In this document: positions 32,247-42,523 of the stretch, in pieces | Layout: each line of letters starts with the position of its first letter | Numbering within the stretch: position 1 is the stretch's first letter | Source: Rhabditoides inermis | Lineage: Eukaryota; Nematoda; Chromadorea; Rhabditida; Rhabditidae | Assembly (NCBI GenBank): GCA_963966185.1 | Contig: CAWZYM010000412.1 | Coordinates: 186,001-250,000 of the forward strand | Length of the DNA stretch: 64,000 bases | Direction of reading: 5' to 3' | The notes under the pieces: generated by a model | The model's database searches: none | What the model saw: only the letters and a program-made list of their open reading frames with translations | Told to the model about the DNA's origin: nothing | Program-made: the position numbers and the translations under genes

Positions 32247-32448
32247 CGTAATCGGATGAATAGTCCGATCCTTCTCCTCCCCAATATAGACCGAAACTCA
32301 CATGATGTGCATGAGTTTATTCTGCGGATTAGATGGCATATCTCGCAGTCGGCCCCGCGCACTCCCGCCAGCCCGTTATATAGGCGCGGCAGGGTGGGCG
32401 GAGCCTCCCACAACACACAATCCTATAAACGCATCTACACACACAACG
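32247..32448. repeat. 202-bp direct repeat, right (LTR-like)
   Basis: Partner of 30581-30782, ending directly at the (TA)n tract. Confidence 0.85.

Positions 32449-32526
<78 letters not shown>
32449..32526. repeat. TA microsatellite (A2, right part)
   Basis: (TA)n with TATG interruptions, then ATTATAGGTTACCGCGCG as in A1. Confidence 0.95.
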
Positions 32527-32531
<5 letters not shown>

Positions 32532-33579
32532 TAGGTTACCGCGCGTCAGTTCTGAGACAAGTTGATATAACCCATATTATTGCAATAATTTAGGAAACTT
32601 TGTGACATGTAGTCTGATGCTTGCGAATGTCACCGTATTTCAATGGAGTTTAGATCGCCGGCTATTAGAAGAGTTCATTGGAAATTAATATCCTCTACGA
32701 ATTGAGAAAATATAGGAAGAAAAGTGCGGTTATCTCCTGGTGGTCTATACACACCGATTAAACAAAGACATCGACAACACAATTATAGGTTAATTTTTTT
32801 CAATGCAATACATCGATTTTTATATGTAGTATTCATTTGTCGATTCAATTTTTCGAAAGACAAATGCATTTCTAAAAAAAACGACCAAAACATTTCTTTT
32901 ATCCGGAAGAAAATTACAGTTAGACAGAGCGAGAGTACAATATATCACAGCAGCGGATATCAAAAATATCATGTACCAAGAATTACCATCGAACGAAGTT
33001 ATTGCAGCAAGAGTCATTTTCGAAAGAGTAGTTGTTGTTACTGCAGTAGTTGTTGCTGTTGTTGGTATTGCGGGAGTAGTCACTGTTGTAATTATTAATG
33101 CTAGAACTGTAGTGGTTGTTGTTGCTGTAGTAGATGTTGTTACTGTAGTAGTAGGTACTGTAGAACTGTAGTAGTTGTTGCTGTAACAGTAGTTGTTGTT
33201 TCACTCACTCATTTCCGTTGACTGCATTCGTTTCGATCGCACGCGCATCTCTCGCACGAGTCCAGGTGTTCGTACGCGTAGATTCGATGTTCGTGCTCCG
33301 ACTCCGCCCCCACGTACGCTGTCAACGAGAAGTCAGACTCGATCATGTATCACACACCCGCTTTATTATGCAAGAAGGGGATTTCTGAGGATCTTTCTGA
33401 GAATGGGGGCGCGTTTTGAGTTCTTTTTGAGAGTTTTTGCAAGCAAAAAGTTGAGTCTGACCTCTACTTGAAGTCAAAGTCAGACTCGACTTTTGCTGGG
33501 AAAAGATCCACAGTACGATCTCAGAACGCCTACTCCTCTAGAGCGGATTTTCGATACATAAGCGAGTCTGACCGCGCCG

Positions 33580-33706
33580 GTTCTCTCTCCCTCTCCTTCC
33601 TTCCCCTCCGTCCCTCCCTCCCTCTCCCTCCCTCCCTCTCCCCCCTCTCCCTCCCTCTCTCTATCCCTCTCCCTCCCTCCCTCCCTCCCTCCCCCCTCTC
33701 TCCTTC
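33580..33706. repeat. CCCTCC polypyrimidine tract
   Basis: Irregular CTCCCTCC tract directly following (on the minus strand) the donor of the exon-like sequence 33714-33860. Confidence 0.95.
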
Positions 33707-33713
33707 CACTCAC

Positions 33714-33860
33714 CACTCAGTCCGAAGTAGACCTGCATGCCGGCCTCTCTCCACTGTCGCGTACCCTCCGTGCATATCATGGCACACTCGTAGTCTGCAC
33801 TCAGCTGACTCGCCTCCTCCTCTGTGTAGTCGCTCAAATAGAGGTCACACTCAACTTGTG
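33714..33860 (-). pseudogene. Exon-like sequence, phase 1-1, unknown protein
   Basis: Minus strand: acceptor TTTTGCCAG at 33861, an open frame reading VECDLYLSDYTEEEASQL then ECAMICTEGTRQW and VYFGLSG, and donor G|GTGAGT after 33714. Both boundaries are phase 1, the class typical of shuffled extracellular modules. It has a Cx3C pair. A diverged copy of the acceptor and first codons lies at 33500-33460 but runs into a stop. No joining exons were found with confidence, so it may be part of a degraded gene. Family not recognised. Confidence 0.45.
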
Positions 33861-34167
33861 CTGGCAAAAGACCCTCAGAAAGATCGCCAGAAAGACAGGC
33901 CGCTCTGTCAACTATAACACCGCCGCTGTTTCACAGCTCGCGCGAGTAGAGTTGCAAAAGGCCGCAAAAGCTATCCACACGGTTTGGCTCCAAAATTTTA
34001 AACGTAAATATCTCGAAACGTATGGCCGGTCATGTGGACTTGAGAACGGTTTTCGACTAGTGACCTCCTAGTGTTGGTCACCATCGGCTTCTGTGACCTA
34101 AACGACACTCCATGTCAAGTGGCTTTTTGTATCATAAAGCGGTTGTTGATGCATACTCGAGTCTGAC

Positions 34168-34252
34168 CTTGCCTGGTTGGTGTCGAATATGAGAAAGCCG
34201 GCGAGCGAGACCGTCGCGTTCTTCCCGCCATCGGTTGCGATGTCCCAGATCT
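34168..34252 (-). pseudogene. Exon-like sequence (IWDIATDGGKNATVS frame)
   Basis: Minus strand: acceptor GTTGCAG, then an open frame with IWDIATDGGKNATVSLAGF and LIFDTNQ, ending at AAG|GTCAGA (or a GC donor five bases earlier). It has the look of an EF-hand or EH-type helix-loop-helix, but the loop lacks some calcium ligands. No partner exon is certain. Confidence 0.35.
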
Positions 34253-34304
34253 CTGCAACATTGGGCACATGGGTGGTAGGAGTCGACTGCAGTGATCCCC
34301 TTCG

Positions 34305-34437
34305 GCCTCGCTTGCAGTTCGAAACGCCATAACCGTGCGCCTCTCTTGTTTTGCGCCTTTTTGCCGAGAGCTGACGCTCTCCGTCTTCCTCTGATCTACC
34401 TTACCGAACTTATTGCGAGCACAGAACTGTACGGGGG
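34305..34437 (+). repeat. Dispersed repeat R1, copy e
   Basis: R1 lacking its first part, from CTCGCTTGCAGTTCGAAA to CACAGAACTGTA. Confidence 0.7.
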
Positions 34438-34595
34438 CCATTCGATTTCGCCTGTCCGCTCATCGGAGAGCGCAGCGCCTTGCGGGAAATTAAAATCGTT
34501 CAGTTCGTGACGCGTAATGGATTGCAAATCGTCAGAAATAGGCCCTTATATTATGTATTAATACATATTATAACAATTATAACAATATAACTGAC

Positions 34596-34706
34596 GCATC
34601 GCGCCTCGCGCGCAGTCGCCGACGCTGTTCGGATCGATAGCAGGGTACGCGCCGCCCAGAACCCACAGCCTGTACACTGTCGCGTCGGCGTACTGTAGGT
34701 AGCGGT

Positions 34707-34710
<4 letters not shown>
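34596..34710 (-). pseudogene. Orphan exon, paralogue of 4634-4757
   Basis: Minus-strand frame TDRYLQYADATVYRLW and AIDPNSVGDCARGAM. The corresponding donor is changed to GTCAGT. Abuts a (CT)n array on its 5' side. See 4634-4757 for the relation. Confidence 0.5.

Positions 34711-34765
<55 letters not shown>
34708..34765. repeat. CT microsatellite
   Basis: (CT)n with one TTT interruption. Confidence 0.95.
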
Positions 34766-34771
<6 letters not shown>

Positions 34772-34921
34772 AAAACCACCCATTGAGGTGCGGTCAGTCT
34801 CTTCGAAACTCGCCTTCCGCAACTGACTTCGAAACGCATTCGGAACACGACCAAACAGCGTGTACCGAAGGCGTTTTTGAGAAGCTGTTTTTTCGAAGAG
34901 TCTGACCACACCTTATTGGGT

Positions 34922-34971
34922 GGTTGGGAGAGGGAGAAAGAGAGAGAGGGAAAAGGAGAGTAAGAGAGAGA

Positions 34972-35017
<46 letters not shown>
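34922..35017. repeat. GA microsatellite
   Basis: (GA)n with GGG/AAAG interruptions, followed by GTCGGCTGGGTCGACGCGCCGG-type sequence related to the flank of the CCCTCT arrays (3361). Confidence 0.9.
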
Positions 35018-35020
<3 letters not shown>

Positions 35021-35239
35021 TACCTTTGATGAGTCGGCTGGGTCGACGCGCCGGAAAGTGTTCACTTGCTGCTGGAATGGTGGAGACTCAACCATTACAT
35101 GTGACCACAGAATCTGGTAACCATGTGACACTTAGTAACTATTACTTCTAGTGATCATTAAATGTAGTAACCATAGCATTTAGCAACCATAACATCTAGT
35201 ACTCTACTGCAGCACATTGTAATTATTCACAGGCGTTTC

Positions 35240-36470
35240 ATGTGTGACGCATCCTTGGGGTGTGATAAATTACGATAGGAGAATCCAGCTAATGTCGGTG
35301 GGAAATCGTTGACAAAATGATGTATATAGCCACAGTTCTTCTTCGACCCCCTTCACGGAGTGAATCTCTTAAACCGGGGGATACCTTCACCTGTACTTTA
35401 ACGATAGGAGAGCAATTTGAGCCACGTGTTTGAGGTTACGATAAAAACGTTGACCTACTCCACTTGCTTGGACTTTTCTAATCCTAAACATGAACTAACT
35501 TGCGTAGCCGAAAAACACGCCAGTAGAAATATAATTGCGAATAGCATTTTCGTACTGCGGACAGGATGAAATGCGGGCTATCTACAAGAAAGTCCGCAAA
35601 AATTGTTTCTACTGGAAACAAAACGCGTATCCTGGGAACAAACTCGTGTGCTTTTGCTTCATCATCGTTCGTTTAGTTTCCAGAACAACTCTGTGTGTGA
35701 GCGCCCTTCCGACTTGTCTGGCGACCGGATTCCAGACTACAGTATCGATACCCTGTTTTAGTTTTGCGTACTCTGCGGGGGTCGAAGAAAGACTATGGCT
35801 AGACACTTTGATGAGTTAACTTCTATAAAATGTGATTGTATCGAGCACGACTATTCCAGGATGTTGGCTCTTCACCGGAATTGTTGCTTGAAAGTCAGCA
35901 TTTTGAACAGGTAACTTATTGTGGATAGTGGAACGTTGATAAAACTCTGGAACTTGTTCGCCAAACAAACATTACGTTACACTATTATGCCTTTCGTCAC
36001 TTCTTTTCTTCACCAACCAGTGATTGAACAGCGAGGCGAATACGCAGGCAAAACAAAGATCATGTACGCGGAATCGAACTAGAGAGGGTCAGCTTGGCAG
36101 GCAGACGTTCACTCAACTACTAAGCCACAACGGCTCGTTCTCTGACCTTCGCGTAGGGCGAGAGGAACGCAAAAACGAGCCCTGTACGTTTTCGTACCGG
36201 AAACGTAAAGTTCGTTTAGGAACGGACACAACAAATCGATGGCTTTCGTCTTGTCGATTTTGCACCCACTTTACGTGCGCTGCTCGGAAATTAGGCTCTT
36301 ATTGACGGCAGTATTTGAATTTCACGGGCGAAAAGACTATGGAGAGAGAAGAGACGCGGACGGTTAGCGCGCCCGCTCTCTCACTCTCCCATTATCTCTC
36401 GCGAATCGAACGAATGAAATTGTAAGAGTCTCTGTCCTTCCTAACTAAGGTGTTCTATAAATTTAGAAAA
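35240..36470 (-). repeat. Diverged R2-type and tRNA-like repeat region
   Basis: 35250-35480 is an inverted, diverged copy of R2; 35495-35700 an inverted copy of 6480-6700; 36071-36140 holds a minus-strand tRNA-like module (TGGCTTAGTAG, AGTTCGATTCC, followed by TTTGTTTTGCC); 36175-36250 resembles the arm of the 5568-6357 element. No gene recognised. Confidence 0.6.
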
Positions 36471-36479
36471 AAAATCCGC

Positions 36480-37095
36480 GGTTGTGGCACCTCGTCACTT
36501 CAAAACTCAACGCGTATGTTCATAACCTGAATATATATCTCTCATATTTTTTTGTTTGTCGCCTCCAAGACCATATCCCGGACACACTCTATACAACTTT
36601 ACAATACAACTTGCACCGAATACAACTTGCACCGAACACCGAAAGCACCAAACTTGCACCCAACTCGCACCCAACTCGCACCCAACTTGCACCCACAAAA
36701 AGTCTCTTTTGTTCAAGTGCGAGACAGCGCGCAGGGAGCGCACTGCTTGCAGAGCGACTCACGTGTTTTTGTTGTTTAGCCGATTGAATTCGGGGTTCTC
36801 CTAGTCAAGAAAAAGATATAATTTTGTGCTCGGCTTTGCGAGGTGAGGTACATCAGAGAAAGACGGAGAGGCACCTCTCTGTTTTTTTCAATAAAAAACA
36901 AGAGAGACAGACGGTTATGGCACCGTATTTTGAACTGCAAGTTGTTAGAATAATGTAAAACGTGAATGCTGAATCTTTTAAAAGTGCTTCATCGCGGTTT
37001 TTTATACAATGTCTGTTGTAAAGACGCAAGACTATAATTCGCACTGCCAGAGTGCAAGAGCACCGGATATTGCAAAGATTGAAAACATTGAAACG
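36480..37095. other. 3' flank of the Ig gene
   Basis: Contains a short tandem repeat of TTGCACCGAACAC/CTCGCACCCAA type (36610-36700), a minus-strand R1 (36838-36952) and no exon. No canonical AATAAA lies close 3' of the Ig stop on the minus strand; TATAAA near 37010 is a possible variant. Confidence 0.5.
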
Positions 37096-37100
37096 CCAAA

Positions 37101-37656
37101 TCAGAGAGAAATGAGAACCGCCGACGCCACTGCCCGACCGACTTCGTTCTCGCACAGCACCTGAACATCAATTTATTCGTTATCGATTGATTGATTTTCC
37201 GATTACCGTGAACTGGCCAAAGTGGTGCGGCTGCACGTAGGGGATGATCAGTCGGCACACGTCGGCAGTGTCCTGGAGTGCGGTACGGGAATACTGTACT
37301 TTAAACTGGTCTACCGTAACCCACCCACCATAGCATTACCATAGCACTTATCTTCACCTACAGTATCCATTATCATCCTACCCTTTTCGATCTACAGTAT
37401 TTCGTTCTACAGTAATTCTACAGTATTTACTACCGTACCAATTTGTCTACAGTGTCTACCGTATACATAAAAAACCTACAGTACCGCGTTTCCGTCTACT
37501 GTACCTCGATGACGATGTCGGTGAAGCGCATTTTTTCGTCGTTGAACAGCCAGCACACCTGAAAAAATAATAAATATAATAAAAAAAAAATGCTTGTGTT
37601 TGAATGAACGATCGACTTTGTTCACTGGAGTGCGTTGCGAATGCGTCTCTCTCTCC

Positions 37657-37696
<40 letters not shown>

Positions 37697-37816
37697 CCTC
37701 TCCCCATCTCTCTCTCCCTCTCTTTTCCTCTCCCCATCTCTCTCTCCCTCCCTCTTACCCCTCTCTCCCTCCCTCCCCCTCTCTCTCCCCCTCTCTTTCT
37801 CCCTCTCTCGGTCTCC

Positions 37817-37861
<45 letters not shown>

Positions 37862-38936
37862 CATCCTTCTCTCTCTACCTTCGGCCTGGGACTTCCCAGC
37901 AGCACACAATCGAACACCGCCTTGCCTCCGATATGCGTGCGCACATCGCCGAAAACCTGCAAGCGATCAATAAATCAATAAAATGCTATTGTATAATAAA
38001 ATGTTAGAAACAGCGTTAACGTTAGGAATATCATAGTAACATATAAAGTAAAGAATAGAATACAGACCTTCCGACCATTTCGACAGTTATTCAGTGCAAT
38101 CACTTTGAATACGTTTCACTTCACACATATCTATCGTCGAATATTTCTGGGACAATTCCGTTTGTTGTGCAGAGTTAGACGACTATAAAAATAAACAAAT
38201 GAAAACACACACGCGTGAATAGGTCGATCCATAACTCAATTAATCGATAAATTCATAATCAATCGATAAGTTTTTAATCGATACCTTGAGAAACTCGGGA
38301 GCGTAGCTCCAGGGGTTCTTGGCGTATTTGTTCTTGGGGATTTCGTAGGCGAGCTGGTTGACTTGCTGAAATGGGGAGGGAGTCTCTCTCTCTCTCTCAC
38401 TCACTTTCTCTCTCTTTCTTTCTCTCTCTCTCTTTCTCTCTCTCGCCCTCTCTCTCTCTCTCTCTTCCCCTCTCTCTCTCTTTCTCTCTCTCTCTGACCT
38501 CTACTCTACTACACTCTACAGTATACAGATAGTCTGCCGAGAACAATGAAAAATGATATACGGAATGTTATAAAGATGAAATCATTGATTGTGTGTGGAG
38601 AATTGTACGTATCACTACTTGAATACAAGTCACTTTCAGTTTGAGTGAATAATACGACTGCGTTGTAAGTAAAATTAACTCCTTAAAAAACGTTTCATTA
38701 ACAGAATAATACGACGAAATACGACAACTAAAGGGTCCAAGTACTTTAATAGTGAAAAAACAATGAGTAAAATCAAAGCTAACACACCTTGGTCAGAGGA
38801 CTGCGCTGCGGTACTGGCCTGAAACATATAGGGGGTTAGGGGAAAGAGAGAGGGAGAGGGAGAGAGAGAGCGAAAGGAGAGAGAGAGATAGATGGAGAGA
38901 GAGAGAGAGAAAGAGAGAGAGAGAAAGAGGGAGAGA

Positions 38937-38983
<47 letters not shown>

Positions 38984-39126
38984 GGAGAGAGAGAGAAGAA
39001 AGAGAGGAGAGAGAGGAAAGAGAGGAAAGAGAAAGGGAGAGAGAGGGAGGAAAGAGAGAGAGAGTAATAGAGAAGAGAGAGGGGGAGAGAGAGGGAGAGG
39101 GAGAAAGAGAAAGAGAAAGACAGAGA

Positions 39127-39177
<51 letters not shown>

Positions 39178-39268
39178 TGTGTCCCCACCTGTACACCCCA
39201 TCATTGATGTCCACATTGAGGTCGACGTAATGCCGATCATTGGGCGCCAGCGAGAACCCACCGTTCAT
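37101..39268 (-). CDS. I-set immunoglobulin-domain protein, 149 residues, 7 exons
   Basis: Exons (minus): 39268-39189, 38818-38788, 38365-38285, 37956-37879, 37558-37505, 37272-37207 and 37160-37101. All introns are GT-AG with TTTCAG/TTGCAG-type acceptors; the frame is unbroken from ATG to TGA; the first junction is phase 2, the rest phase 0. Residues 1-60 are a polar, proline-containing leader without signal peptide. Residues about 61-149 form one I-set Ig domain: B-strand Cys (KAVFDCVLLGSPRP, residue 81), core Trp (VCWLFNDE, residue 93), RLIIPYVQPHHFGQFT, then VLCENEVGRAVASA. The usual F-strand Cys is Val (residue 131), as in cytoplasmic titin/twitchin-class domains, so a canonical disulfide is not expected. 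A cytoplasmic, perhaps sarcomeric or cytoskeletal, role is inferred. Introns carry CT/GA microsatellites; the last is only 46 bp. Confidence 0.9.
37646..37878. repeat. CT-rich microsatellite in Ig gene intron 4
   Basis: CT/CCCTCT-rich tract starting right at the intron 4 donor (minus strand GTAGAGAGAG). Confidence 0.9.
38384..38504. repeat. CT-rich microsatellite in Ig gene intron 2
   Basis: (CT)n with TTT and CCC interruptions close to the exon 3 acceptor side. Confidence 0.9.
38838..39176. repeat. GA-rich microsatellite in Ig gene intron 1
   Basis: About 340 bp of GA, GGGA and GAAA units; polypyrimidine on the transcribed (minus) sense, filling nearly all of intron 1. Confidence 0.95.
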
Positions 39269-40077
39269 CTTATTAAATCAGTACGTTTTTCAAATGCCGA
39301 ACTCATTAATACGTATAAAATGAGACCATGACCATGACACAATCATTCATGAGCTAGATGCGGTTGTAGGTTGAAGATTTGCACATTCCCATCCACAAAG
39401 TATGTAGAACATATGACAAATACGAACTCAAAACGTAAACATGAGATATTCAATCGCTACGCAATGTAAACGCCGAAAATGCGATTTTGAAAGAAGTTTG
39501 TCAGTTTGATCTAAGTAAACCGACGAATGGAACAGTGTTAATTCGAATACGTTTCACATCAACCACAAACTATCGAAAACGCGAGTTGAATAATTTTGAC
39601 ACGGCTGTGTGGTTAAAAAATTTCAATAAGAGCAAAAAAAAAAGTTGGATAATCAAAATTCTGTGCGAAAAATGCTGGGCAGACTTTTGCTGCGGCGCTG
39701 CGTTGCGTGAGTGTGACGGAAGCGTTTCCACCCGTGTGTGCGCACCTCCCACTCGGCAGACGGTGAGAGCGCGCCGAGACACTGTTGCAAACAGAGAGGC
39801 GCACACACGAAAGATGTGGCGAGACAATGGAGAGCTCAAATATTTGCCGGAGCTTCTTGTAGTGAGTGAGTGAGAGTGAGTGGGCGGAAGAATGGAGGGG
39901 AGAGGGTGGCAGACGGAGAGAGTGGGGGGTAGTGGGAGAGTGTGTGGGAGAAGAAGAGAGTCAGACAGTTAGAGGTGGGACCACGTTCTACTCCTGTAGT
40001 GATCACAGGACGGAATTAATTTATTATCATGAAAACACGCCGACACAATTGGAAGAAGTCTCGGTAAATATTGATGT

Positions 40078-40080
<3 letters not shown>
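39269..40080. other. Upstream flank of the Ig gene
   Basis: Expected promoter region of the minus-strand Ig gene. 39690-39830 is GC-richer; 39880-39960 is a GA/GT-rich stretch. No TATA box in a proper position was recognised and no other exon. Confidence 0.4.
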
Positions 40081-40680
<600 letters not shown>

Positions 40681-40939
40681 CCGCTGCTTCAACAAATTTT
40701 CGAAAGACAGTGTTTATTTTACAGATTAGCATGTGTTCTCCGAACATGTGACGACAACTTACAAACATTGAAAAGGAATGTTTCACATTATATAATGTAT
40801 AACAGTTCACATTTTAACGAAGTTGCTGTTCATGAATTGTGGAAGGCACATCGTATCCCAGTGTTTGAGCAGAAAACGCCTGAAATTATGGAGTTTTGAA
40901 TGTCTGTATTGTGAACATTACGAATTGCAGAGTGTAAAT

Positions 40940-41372
40940 GGTTTGCGCCAGAGTGATAGTTTGCGATCTATAATATTATTCTGGAGATAGTTGACCAGAT
41001 TACGGTAGAAAATCGATCTACCCTCTAGTCGCATTCGATCTACCTTCTAGTCGTGAGGAGACCCAAGCGCGCGCTTTCAAACGATGATATTGATCAAAGA
41101 AGCCGGCATGCGAATCAAAGAGGCCGCGCGACACACGACCATTTGCCCGCGCCGTCTGACCTCTCTCGCTCGAAACTGAGTTTCGCCAACTGACCCCGGC
41201 TGGCTATAACAGAAACTATCCACCAGGCGGCGACTATACCTTACTTGCAGTTCGAAATACGGTGCCATAACCGTCTGTCTCTCTTGTTTTGCGCGCTATG
41301 CCGAGAGCTGACTCTCCGTCTTCCTCTGATCTACCCTACCGCGCGCAACTTATTGCGAGCATAGAACTATAT
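40940..41372 (+). repeat. Dispersed repeat R1, copy g, split by a MITE
   Basis: R1 left part 40940-40970 and right part 41237-41372, interrupted by the TA-MITE. The intact R1 at 22442-22602 gives the uninterrupted sequence. Confidence 0.8.
40971..41236. mobile_element. TA-MITE, second copy, inserted in R1
   Basis: 266 bp, opposite in orientation to 26798-27058, flanked by TA (40969-40970, 41237-41238). Its target GATCTACCT is intact in R1 at 22442-22602, confirming TA duplication. Confidence 0.85.
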
Positions 41373-41608
41373 TTATGCTCGGACAGCTTCGACCCATAGT
41401 CTGCTGACAACAAACCATACGAAACTGAAACATGTGGATTAGTTCGGTGCCAGAACTTATTTGGCGAACCTGGCGTTTCATTACTGAATAAAATGAAGAA
41501 ACTACAGATCACTGCTTAAAACGATAGGCACGCGTATCCTTTAATCCACCGCTGCTGAACGCCATCCTAAATGTAAAGATAATTCCTTTTGAGTTGTTAC
41601 CGTGAAGG

Positions 41609-42136
41609 CATATAAGACCGATACAGTATTTTTTTGACAAACATTGTAGAAATCTTTGATGTTTTCGTTTTGTTGACGTAAAATGTGTCATGTTCCATTT
41701 TTTTCTGTTCCCTAGTCACTCGCTGGCTAGAATGTAGAATTTTTGGACTCTTTCAAGATTTGGAAGATAATTTATGCAAAATTGTAGTTGATGAGACATC
41801 ATTGCCTCTTCACCGCTTGCTGGCCTGGCTAGAAAACCGTGCACGTTTTTCTAGCCAGCAGTGGTTGGAGAGAACCTTGGCTAGAAAACCGTGCACGGTT
41901 TTCTAGCCAGGCCAGCAAGCGGTGAAGAGGCAATGATGTCTCATCAACTACAATTTTGCATAAATTATCTTCCAAATCCTGAAAGAGCCCAAAAATTCTA
42001 CATTCTAGCCAGCGAGTGACTAGGGAACAGAAAATTTATGATTTATCTTCGTTTGCACCAAATTCTACTATATGTAGAACACATTGAAGTTTTCTACATT
42101 GCTTGTCAAAAATTTACTGTATCGGTCTTATATAGC
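41609..42136. mobile_element. Foldback element, about 250-bp arms
   Basis: Inverted arms extend from TATAAGACCGATACAGTA (41610) to its complement (42120-42135). The inner part, CTGTTCCCTAGTCACTCGC (41705) and its complement ending at 42030, is nearly perfect. A 26-bp perfect palindrome centred on CCGTGCACGG lies at 41881-41906, and a near copy at 41829. The two arms transcribed together would give a long dsRNA. Confidence 0.85.
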
Positions 42137-42523
42137 CATTGTGCGACGGCGGAGATTAGAATAATTTCGGCAAAGCAAGTGGAGTAGGATGAGTGTTTGA
42201 GAATCTGCCAAACGAGAGTGAGCCCTGTTGTCATTAGTTTCTTTATGTACGGATTGAATGGTGTTGCGTCGCCACTGAAATTCAAAAACTTCTCTCTATG
42301 ATGTCGTGTACTCGAACCTGTCTTTGCATTGTTTTCAGAAGTATCGAAAACAAAATCTAAAACAGTTGTTAGCGATGAAAATCGTGAAAAAACAATCGAG
42401 TGTTTTCTCTACCGATTCCATCCATGACAATTGACTGAAGATAATTCGTTATATTATTTAGGTGATGTCACATGCAGTGAAGTTCAGTACCCCCGACGAT
42501 AACCCGTCATAGTCGACTCACGT
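42137..42523. other. Flank between foldback and satellite
   Basis: No gene recognised. Contains AAGCAAGTGGAGTAGG (42172), the R2 start motif. Confidence 0.5.

Larger units (their letters stand above)
22262..33325. repeat. Segmental duplication block A, copy 2 (A2)
   Basis: Second copy of the block at 12030-21850. Relative to A1 it has gained an R1 repeat (22442-22602), a second R1 in gene 1 intron 2 (24425-24560), MITEs at 26170-26477 and 26798-27058, a GC-rich insertion (27813-28180) and a 2.9-kb cluster inside the (TA)n (29640-32450). Confidence 0.92.

Noticed and set aside
33856..34071. 71-codon plus-strand frame (ELQKAAKAIHTVWLQNF)
   Set aside because: The sequence resembles repeat-tail DNA (ATATCTCGAAACGTATGGCC type) and overlaps the better exon candidate on the other strand.
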